Shown here piece by piece: positions 53,644-60,170 of a DNA stretch of 60,170 nt (positions are counted from its first letter, which is position 1; the number at the start of each line of letters is the position of its first letter). The translations under genes were made by a program, and so were the position numbers. The DNA is from Alkalinema sp. CACIAM 70d (GTDB taxonomy: Bacteria; Cyanobacteriota; Cyanobacteriia; Leptolyngbyales; Leptolyngbyaceae), in contig MUGG01000222.1 of NCBI GenBank assembly GCA_002148405.1, forward strand, positions 1 through 60,170. Direction: 5' to 3'. The notes under the pieces are model-generated. The model had not been told where the DNA came from. It did not search any database and worked only from the letters and a program-made list of their open reading frames with translations.

Positions 53644-56397
53644 CTATGGAGTCATGGCGCAAGTAGGTGAGGCAGTCGCGAGCGTAGCAGGATCGTCTGT
53701 GGTCGGAGCAACTAGCTGAACTTGACCTTGGGCATTTCGTACCCACCCCACAGCTTGAACTAATTTGGGGAAATCTGTAACTGGCAGTTTGGGTTGACCT
53801 TTGGACGAGGGGAGCTGATTCGTGATCGCGACGTTCTGAGGCTCGAAGTCTTGGAGATCTTGCCAAATCAATGGGGATGATATCTGCTCAGTAGGTTGTA
53901 AGGGCAGTCCACCGCGTCCCGTTACAATAAAACTACTATTTTCACTAAAACCGCAGGCTTTAGTAATTTGTTGGGTACGATCGAGCAAGTTGGAGGCTAG
54001 GGGCGGGGTGCCTGAATCGGGATCTGCTTGAAGGTTGTTAATCACAATTTCCCCATTAAACTGAACGCCTAAGGTGGAAATGGCTGTGATATCGCTTTTC
54101 GGGGTCAGTTGCAGCGAGGGGCGGAGGCCGAAAACGTTTTGAGCATTAATTTCAATGCGACCTCCAAAGTTATTGGAGGCATTTGCCGTAATATCGCTGT
54201 TTTCCAAGGCTGGCCCCACTAGGAATGGGGTGCTAATAACGATATTACCGCCCGTTGCACTACCTGTGGAATTAGTAGTAATTAAACTGCGGTTTCTTAG
54301 AGTGACATTGTTGTTGCTATTGATCACAATGTTGCCCCGGTCGCCTCCACGACTGGCTGCATTCAGGGTACCCCCATTATTTAGCAAAATCGAATTGGCT
54401 TGGATTTGGATATTACCAACGGGGCCATTGCCAGGACGAGCAGTTGATTGGGTACTGGTGGGAAAGTTACTGACATTAATCACAGCCCCATTCCGGACAA
54501 TCAGCCGATCGACATTCAGCGTGATAGTACCTCCGGCACCCGTGGTTGCTGGAAGTGGGGCTACAACATTCGGGGGTGGAGGTTGCAAGACGGAAGTTGA
54601 AATCAGTCCCCCAACTCTTGATGGATCCTGCCCTGCTAGTTCCACTTGTCCAACATTGATTAGAATATCTCCAGCATCCCCAGACCACCCTGTTGCAGTG
54701 GCAATCTGGGCTCCATCACCTACAAACAAGCGATCGCCAGAAATCGTGATTTGCCCACCTTTGCCGCTACCCCTTCCACTAACTGTTGAAAAGACACCAC
54801 TAGGACCTATTGTTGCGCCACCAGTCATGCTGGTGTTAGTGACTTGGAGAGAAATATCACCACCTTTACCGGGGCCAATTGTCGAGGAATTAATCTGAGC
54901 ACCCCCGGTGATATTTAGCTGGCTAGCCTCTATTTGAATGGGGCCTCCGTTTCCACCCGCCCCGCTTGCAATTAGTCCACTCGGGCGACTAAGCCCAGTA
55001 CCATTCAAGTCAATGGTTGATGCTTTGACCTTAAGCATTCCCCCTTGGCCCAATCCGGCAGTACTCGTAAAAATTTGAGCCCCATTGCTAACATTTAAGG
55101 CTCCTGTTGTAATGGCAATTGTCCCTGCATTACCCCGTGCAGTTCGATTGAGTACTTGGGAAAAAAGACCACTTTGAGCACTAATAGCAGGAATTTCACC
55201 CTGTAGATCAATTTGCTGTGCTTGAACCGTGATATTTCCTGCTGCACCCGCAGCTAGCGTAGAAGCGGAAATAAACCCACCGTCAATCGCTTCTAAAGTG
55301 CCAGTCTGGAGATTAATACTGCCTCCCTGAACCGCTGCAGTAGCATTTAATCCAGGATCCGTCAGAATCATACTAGGAAACAGCGTACTGGCCGTTGCTC
55401 CCTGGAAACCCAAGACTTGAATCTTGTCCGTGGTGTTAATCGTAATGGGCTGACCTTGGCCAGTGTTAAGCGTAATACCTAGCAGAGCAGAGCCATCTTG
55501 AACTTGGAGGGAGCGACCTTGGATCTTAATTGCCCCATTCCCTGCACTGGTGCTACTGGTATCGATCGAAGCGGCTTTGAGCAACCGAATATCTCCAAAG
55601 GCTGAGGCGCTATCATACCCCAGCGTCCAACCGGGGTTCGTTGGGGTGAGGCTGACCAATTGATTACCTTGCACACTGCCGATTTCAACACGCCCCCGAT
55701 CGGCAGTTAAATTCCCGCCTTGTAGAGTAACATCTCCCCCCACAAGCGCTAGGGTTTGCCCCGGTTGAACAGCCAAACCTTTTGGACGCGCACTGCGATT
55801 GATGGAAAAGCTACTTCCCAGTTTAAGATTATTCCCTGAGCCATTCACCTGAATCGCTCCTGGGCTGGCTCCATATTGCAGCCCAACGGGAGCACTCATA
55901 GTCAATAGGGGTTTTGCCTGGGGAGCAAGAGCACTAAATTCTGATCCATCCTGGAAGTGGATACTAGCGGCAGTGCTTCCAATAAATGATCCACCTAATT
56001 GTAAAGTTGCGCCACTGCCAAAGGTCAGGCCATTAGGATTAATCAAAAATAAGTTAGCACTTCCATTAGCTTTTAAGATGCCATCGATCGTGGAAGCCGT
56101 CGAACCGGTCACCCGCGCAAAAATATTGTTGACGGTCACTGAATTATTGAAAAAAGCAGAGCCCCCCGTTTGCACAGAGAACTGAGTAAAGCTGTGGAAC
56201 AGATTGCTGCCAACCTGAGTTCCCCCCGTAATCGTACAGTTGGTACATCCTCCAGGCACGATCGAATTCACAGGCAAGCTATTGTCTGGGATAATTTGTG
56301 CCCAACTAGGCGCTCCCATCCGCATCCAAGTACCCAAGACCATGGGAAAAACCAGGGATTTCCAGAGATATTTAGGAAACCAAATAGGTACTTGCAT
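53644..56397 (-). CDS. Two-partner-secretion exoprotein (filamentous haemagglutinin-like)
   Basis: With ATG 56397 the protein has 917 residues and a normal signal peptide (MQVPIWFPKYLWK then a hydrophobic stretch, cleavage near SWAQI). The TPS domain at about 35-150 includes SNLFHSFTQFSV, FFNNSVTVNNIFARV and the FLINPNGLTFG motif, marks of TpsA proteins. The rest is a right-handed beta-helix of repeats such as GGSINLQTG, GAAGNITVQA and GRGSGKGGQITISGDRL. The C-terminal region (ITKACGFSENSSFIVTGRGGLP) with its conserved cysteine is typical of cyanobacterial members. Export needs a TpsB/FhaC pore, which is not encoded in this window. It is the first gene of the CHAT/DUF928/CHASE2 cluster. Confidence 0.88.
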   Translation of the reverse strand: MQVPIWFPKYLWKSLVFPMVLGTWMRMGAPSWAQIIPDNSLPVNSIVPGGCTNCTITGGTQVGSNLFHSFTQFSVQTGGSAFFNNSVTVNNIFARVTGSTASTIDGILKANGSANLFLINPNGLTFGSGATLQLGGSFIGSTAASIHFQDGSEFSALAPQAKPLLTMSAPVGLQYGASPGAIQVNGSGNNLKLGSSFSINRSARPKGLAVQPGQTLALVGGDVTLQGGNLTADRGRVEIGSVQGNQLVSLTPTNPGWTLGYDSASAFGDIRLLKAASIDTSSTSAGNGAIKIQGRSLQVQDGSALLGITLNTGQGQPITINTTDKIQVLGFQGATASTLFPSMILTDPGLNATAAVQGGSINLQTGTLEAIDGGFISASTLAAGAAGNITVQAQQIDLQGEIPAISAQSGLFSQVLNRTARGNAGTIAITTGALNVSNGAQIFTSTAGLGQGGMLKVKASTIDLNGTGLSRPSGLIASGAGGNGGPIQIEASQLNITGGAQINSSTIGPGKGGDISLQVTNTSMTGGATIGPSGVFSTVSGRGSGKGGQITISGDRLFVGDGAQIATATGWSGDAGDILINVGQVELAGQDPSRVGGLISTSVLQPPPPNVVAPLPATTGAGGTITLNVDRLIVRNGAVINVSNFPTSTQSTARPGNGPVGNIQIQANSILLNNGGTLNAASRGGDRGNIVINSNNNVTLRNRSLITTNSTGSATGGNIVISTPFLVGPALENSDITANASNNFGGRIEINAQNVFGLRPSLQLTPKSDITAISTLGVQFNGEIVINNLQADPDSGTPPLASNLLDRTQQITKACGFSENSSFIVTGRGGLPLQPTEQISSPLIWQDLQDFEPQNVAITNQLPSSKGQPKLPVTDFPKLVQAVGWVRNAQGQVQLVAPTTDDPATLATASPTCAMTP

Positions 56398-56621
56398 AAA
56401 GAATTGGGGATAACAAAAAGAGCGAATCCGCAGGAAAGTGAATATCAGCAAGTCAAACCAAAGGCACTAATCAAGAAGACCCGATCCAAATTGGCAGGAT
56501 CTTGCCTATGACTTATTCTTCAGGATGTCTTAAAAAATAGTCAACGTATAGTCCGACTAGTTACCCCGGATCCAAATAAGTCATTGCTAAGAAATTACTG
56601 GAGATCGCTAAATGGCCCCTA

Positions 56622-58181
56622 TTACCACCAACCATCTCCTTCTCCCCCCCAGTTAGGCTGTGCTATCCCCCCTGGCAGAGTTGCCTTAAATGATTGTAGA
56701 GATTGTGTGGTTTGGGAGTTAGTTAACGATGTAACTTGACTATCGTAGTAACTACTCAGATTATTCACTGGAAGAAGGGTAACTTGAACCGTGGTAGTCC
56801 CACTAATGGTAGAAGTTTCAGTGAGTCCTGTCTGCGTTGATTCTGATTGAGGATTAGAAGATTGCTGGCCAAAGCTCACAGTGACGTTAGCATCAAAGGA
56901 TGATGGCAAGGCTACATTGCTAGAAGAACTCGGAGTTGAGGTAGTCCCCAGACTAGCGGAATTAGTCAAACTATCTAGGGTGGAAAATAGGCCTAAATTG
57001 CTCATTAACCCAACAACGGTTTGCCACCAGCCATCTCCATCTCCTCCCCATTTGTAGATTACACTCTTGTGGATCATTTGTTCTATATCTTTGGAGCGAT
57101 CTTGCCCCAATTGTTGTGCGGCGAGGGTTTGATTCGCATCTAACCATGCTACGGTTTGTCCCAACCGAGAAGCCAGGGATTGCTTTGCTTGGGTTTGTAA
57201 GCTGGAGAGGTTGATGGTGGTGTTAATACCAGTGGCAGCCAAATCCCAACCCATCACATCCATGGCTCGTAGATCACTGTTGCCAATGCTCATCCGTTGC
57301 CCCAGCGAGATTGTTGGAGCCATGATGGCATTCGTTCCACGAGTCCAATGGCTGGCCTGCTCACCATCTCCGGACAAGCTGACATTGTCTCCACTGGATA
57401 GACCTTGAATAAAAGTCCAGCCATCGTCGATCGAAAATCCTTTGCGTCCGCCAATCTGTCCATAGGAGAGATCAGGGAAAAAGCTACTCTTGTCGTAATT
57501 AAACCGGAAGAGGTCAAGAGTTGTGGCGTTTTGGGCACGATTGGAAATGATGCTGTTGTAGGTGGTGTTCAACTGCCCTGTCTTATAAGCGTTATAGACA
57601 TTCGTTGTCCAGATAGGAGCATCCACTCCACTAACGAACCCCAAAATGTGACCAATTTCGTGTAGGGCAGTGCTCAGAAAATCGACCTGACTGCTGGAGG
57701 CAGCTGTACTCCGGGTAAAGTCGTAGCTCCACGGTGCATTTGCCCCCAATAGGATGTAGCCATCCAACGCGGCCCCGTTAGCAGATAAACCCAGGGCTTT
57801 GGCATTCGCATTGGTCAAGTTAAGGTTATTGATGCTGCGTTGAGTACTGAGCTGTTGGGACACTGGCAGCCAGTCCGTGGTCATCCAGTCAAAGTTCGCT
57901 GTTTGGGTGCTTCCTGAGGAAAGGTTGAAAAAAGCGGTACTGTCATCGGCAGATCGCCGATCGACACTCATTGCATTGCGAACCTTACCGTAGGGCACAT
58001 TCGCGCTGATTGCGGGTAACGCACCGCCAATCACAGAGGCCGGCAAACTACTGGAAATACCGACATGAATGTTAACACTAACGTTGTCAGTTAAATACTG
58101 TGACCAAACCCTGCCAGCAGTTTCTATACCAATCATTTGCTGCAAGGATGTGCCCGGGTCAAAAGTGAAGTTTAGTTGCAT
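56622..58181 (-). CDS. Zinc metalloprotease of the NF038122-like family
   Basis: ATG 58181 gives 519 residues (MQLNFTFDPGTSLQQMIGIE). The metzincin-type zinc site is HEIGHILGF with H174, E175 and H178; a third ligand must lie downstream. Other marks are TDNVSVNIHV and MGWDLA, a possible Met-turn. No signal peptide is visible although the family looks secreted, so a non-classical or C-terminal signal is possible. The C-terminal half holds two nearly identical motifs, WGGDGDGWWQ near residue 383 and NWGGEGDGWW at the very end, separated by a Ser/Thr/Asn-rich linker. It is isolated, with long spacers on both sides. Confidence 0.8.
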   Translation of the reverse strand: MQLNFTFDPGTSLQQMIGIETAGRVWSQYLTDNVSVNIHVGISSSLPASVIGGALPAISANVPYGKVRNAMSVDRRSADDSTAFFNLSSGSTQTANFDWMTTDWLPVSQQLSTQRSINNLNLTNANAKALGLSANGAALDGYILLGANAPWSYDFTRSTAASSSQVDFLSTALHEIGHILGFVSGVDAPIWTTNVYNAYKTGQLNTTYNSIISNRAQNATTLDLFRFNYDKSSFFPDLSYGQIGGRKGFSIDDGWTFIQGLSSGDNVSLSGDGEQASHWTRGTNAIMAPTISLGQRMSIGNSDLRAMDVMGWDLAATGINTTINLSSLQTQAKQSLASRLGQTVAWLDANQTLAAQQLGQDRSKDIEQMIHKSVIYKWGGDGDGWWQTVVGLMSNLGLFSTLDSLTNSASLGTTSTPSSSSNVALPSSFDANVTVSFGQQSSNPQSESTQTGLTETSTISGTTTVQVTLLPVNNLSSYYDSQVTSLTNSQTTQSLQSFKATLPGGIAQPNWGGEGDGWW

Positions 58182-59185
58182 GGGGTATTTCAAGTGCAAA
58201 TTTCAGCAGGACATGAAAGATAGATACACGCCCCATCAACGAATTGGATCCACGTTAATAGGGGTTATTCACAAACAAACGAAGATCGTCAGTAGAAGCA
58301 TCTTAAATAACCTCAAGAATCGAGTTCTTCGATCGGGGTACTGCCACCTCTAGTTTATTAGACGTTTAAATAATATAAGCATGGCACACCGTTCAAAAAC
58401 AGGAACTTCTGCATAAAATCAAAATTCATCTTAGAAACCTAGTTTGCAGCCAATTCCAGCAATTTTTAAAGAGCAATATTACACAAGTTAATTGTGAAAA
58501 GTTGAACAACAAAAACGCACTATTGGTAAATCTTTGATGAAGCTGTATTTGAATGGAAGAGATTAGAGGAATTCTGACGTTTGAGCTAGATGATTCACGC
58601 AATCCCTAAAATTTATGTTCTGAGGGGTATTTCTCTGATTTTCTAATCATCACAGGAGTTAGCCACTCTTTTCATTGTTTTTATGCAAGAAATTAGATTT
58701 TTTTAGCAAGAACAACCCATTTTAATCTTTTTTCTTAACTGATAAATATTTGAACGTTAACAGCTTGATGTTGCTTATCGTAATCAGTGTTTTTACGGTC
58801 TTGTCAAAAACAATGATCTAGTTTGATGTATCCATTCTGTATTCCACAAAAATATCCTAAAACACAGAAATAGGTTGAGAAAGTGTAGTTTTCACGGAAT
58901 TAGCAAAGTGGAGTCAACGGAGTTGCCGGTAGAGGGCAACAACTGGTCTGGGTGATGAGGTCGTGAACCAGATTTCCAAAATTTAAAAGAATCTTTAGCA
59001 ATCTCGTGCAGTTAAGGAAAGTTAAGAGAAGCATCAAAGCATGATGCCAATATAAAACTCACTGTTTATCGTGAATTTAGTAGGAGAAATCACAATTTTT
59101 TAAGAAATTATTTTCTATGTTAGGAGAACTGTAAGCCGATCGTCATCATTTGAATCAATTGTTGACACATGCAGTTGACACATAC
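58182..59185. other. Long AT-rich spacer between metalloprotease and hupE genes
   Basis: About 1 kb holds no plausible ORF on either strand. It is distinctly AT-rich. It must contain the leftward metalloprotease promoter. Near the hupE end GTTGACACAT occurs twice 13 bp apart (59161 and 59174). No CRISPR, tRNA or strong hairpin was seen. An unannotated small RNA cannot be excluded by eye. Confidence 0.5.
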
Positions 59186-59232
59186 AAAAACTCTACTTCA
59201 ATACACATTTCTCAATCCGTACTGAAGTAGAG
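59186..59232 (-). terminator. Terminator of hupE
   Basis: CTCTACTTCA (59191-59200) pairs with TGAAGTAGAG (59223-59232). On the minus strand the stem is followed by TTTTTG (59190-59185), 34 bp after the hupE stop. Confidence 0.85.
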
Positions 59233-59265
59233 CTTAGTCAAAGTAGAACCTTGTTTAGCCAGACA

Positions 59266-59961
59266 CTATGCGGCAGAAATTGGCAAAAGTACATTAATTA
59301 ATTGGGATGCAAAGAAAGCAACCCCCATTCCCAAAACCACCAAACCCGCTGAACGAAATGGCGCTGTCGCCACCTCAGATTTTCGTGTCAGAGTTGCTTT
59401 ATGGCCAATCCAAAAGGTTGTGATTGAGATCACTAACTGAATCACAGTAAAACCAGCTAAGTAGGCCACTAATGGAGTCGTTTCCGCTCCAAAAATAGAT
59501 TCTCCGTAGGCATAGCCATGAAATAATCCTGCGATCGCTGCTAAGATTGTCACAATTCCTGTCTTGGGAGAATTCTTCATCACTAGCAACGCCCCAACGA
59601 GAACAATTGAGCCTGAGACGAAAAGTTCCACACCAGGGAAACTGAATTTGGCCAGGTGAGCACCCGTTCCTAACATAGCAGCCAAAACAAAGGCAATGGG
59701 AATCCAAATTCCGTGTCGCTTAATCGCTGCTAAAAGTCCGATCGCCACAATGAATGCGAGGTGATCTATCCCGATCACCGGGTGAGCGAGTCCAGACATG
59801 AACCCTTCAAACAAGTTGCTGGGCATCCCTCCTCCCATGGCATGGTGGGCTAGGGCTGGGGTTGCTTTCAGTAGTAAGGCGCTAGTCAGAAGGGGAAGAA
59901 CGATACAGGTAGACAGAAACGGAAGACGCAGACGGTGATTAAAACGTTGAAACTGGTTCAT
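59266..59961 (-). CDS. hupE: HupE/UreJ-family metal transporter, probably cobalt
   Basis: This 231-residue membrane protein has a signal peptide (cleavage after TPALA) followed by an HHAMGG metal-binding start. About six helices carry the family motifs SGLAHPVIGIDHLAFIVAIGL (histidines near residues 60 and 67) and GLFHGYAYGE near 143. HupE/UreJ members carry nickel or cobalt. The cobalamin riboswitch directly upstream points to cobalt import for B12 synthesis. The gene has a GAGG Shine-Dalgarno and its own terminator. The metal specificity is inferred from the riboswitch. Confidence 0.92.
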   Translation of the reverse strand: MNQFQRFNHRLRLPFLSTCIVLPLLTSALLLKATPALAHHAMGGGMPSNLFEGFMSGLAHPVIGIDHLAFIVAIGLLAAIKRHGIWIPIAFVLAAMLGTGAHLAKFSFPGVELFVSGSIVLVGALLVMKNSPKTGIVTILAAIAGLFHGYAYGESIFGAETTPLVAYLAGFTVIQLVISITTFWIGHKATLTRKSEVATAPFRSAGLVVLGMGVAFFASQLINVLLPISAA

Positions 59962-60000
59962 TATCTGTACCTCGCAGATATTGAAGATGGAATTGAGAAT

Positions 60001-60125
60001 CGGTGGGCGTCCTGGCTCAGAGAATCACCTCTCCTTACAGTTGCGGGACAGCGCTGGACTTGCACCAAGCTTTCCCCGTTACCTCTGACGGCTGACCTCC
60101 GACAGAACCGATTGAAGCACCATAT
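60001..60125 (-). promoter_or_regulatory. Cobalamin riboswitch upstream of hupE
   Basis: The minus strand shows the conserved order of the B12 element: a GGTGCTTC start, the GGGGAAAGC segment, TGGTGCAAGTCCAGCGC, the invariant CTGTCCCGCAACTGTAA, and AGCCAGGACGCCCACCG. It ends 39 bp before the hupE start, so it should repress expression when cobalamin is plentiful. The exact 5' limit is approximate. Confidence 0.93.
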
Positions 60126-60170
60126 CACGCTTCCATGCAGAATTTTCCGGAGACTTGGCGATCTTAATAA

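Noticed and set aside
54155..54898. Rightward 247-codon ORF inside the exoprotein gene
   Set aside because: Antisense shadow of the repetitive beta-helix coding sequence.

Overview
The window is cyanobacterial chromosome. The evidence is the dense scatter of the HIP1 octamer GCGATCGC and its GATCG core, an S-type phycobiliprotein lyase, the CcdA/Ccs1 (System II) cytochrome c maturation pair, a PTPA-CTERM secreted protein, CHASE2/CHAT/DUF928/haemagglutinin-like genes, and cyanobacteria-type pentapeptide, caspase and trypsin effector proteins. The flavour is that of a filamentous Leptolyngbya-like lineage, but the genus cannot be fixed from the sequence alone.

Layout. 0-6.6 kb: a Uma2-type fragment, then a leftward polysaccharide operon (ABC exporter, TylF-like methyltransferase, pyruvyl-transferase-like protein, GT2) and a hypothetical protein. 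7.1-9.4 kb: ccdA and ccs1. 9.45-10.05 kb: cassette A, a promoter plus structured leader RNA plus 72-aa ORF. 10.3-17.1 kb: GT4, PTPA-CTERM protein, VWA protein with a Gln-rich partner, a secreted trypsin-TPR protein and a 2-Cys peroxiredoxin. 17.2-21.3 kb: a divergent pair, a trypsin-like protease with an amidase-like tail and a membrane pentapeptide protein whose frame is interrupted at an A AAA AAG heptamer. 21.4-26.5 kb: DM13 protein, EamA transporter, two-component genes including a kinase with no ATPase domain, and tRNA-Gln(UUG). 26.7-32.8 kb: small conserved protein, alkyltransferase-like protein, CbbY-type phosphatase, a coiled-coil/PLD-like/TPR protein and a frameshifted phospholipase-D-like gene. 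33.0-33.65 kb: cassette B, an inverted second copy of cassette A. 33.7-36.9 kb: VapBC-like toxin-antitoxin pair, proS and a 3' remnant of the cassette ORF. 36.9-41.5 kb: a caspase fused to a urea-receptor-like binding domain with its small operon partner, a solitary HicB, a MazF-like pair and the phycobiliprotein lyase. 41.6-45.7 kb: purF and purL. 45.9-58.2 kb: leftward signalling and surface cluster (receiver-kinase hybrid, CHASE2 kinase, DUF928, CHAT-TPR protease, two-partner-secretion exoprotein, metalloprotease). 59.2-60.1 kb: hupE behind a cobalamin riboswitch.

The most promising undescribed item is the cassette at 9.45-10.0 kb, repeated in inverted orientation at 33.05-33.62 kb. Each copy has 15-bp repeats (two in A, three in B), a TTGACA-N17-TAGnCT promoter, a leader of about 200 nt with four alternating AGCUG/CAGCU elements able to form exclusive pairings, an intrinsic terminator, a second hairpin touching the Shine-Dalgarno, and a 72-75 aa ORF. 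It reads like a transcription attenuator or riboswitch for a mobile or duplicating small-protein family. Second in interest are the caspase-receptor fusion and the possible programmed -1 frameshift.

Limits: all family calls are from motif recognition by eye. No database or folding program was run, and composition statements are visual estimates.
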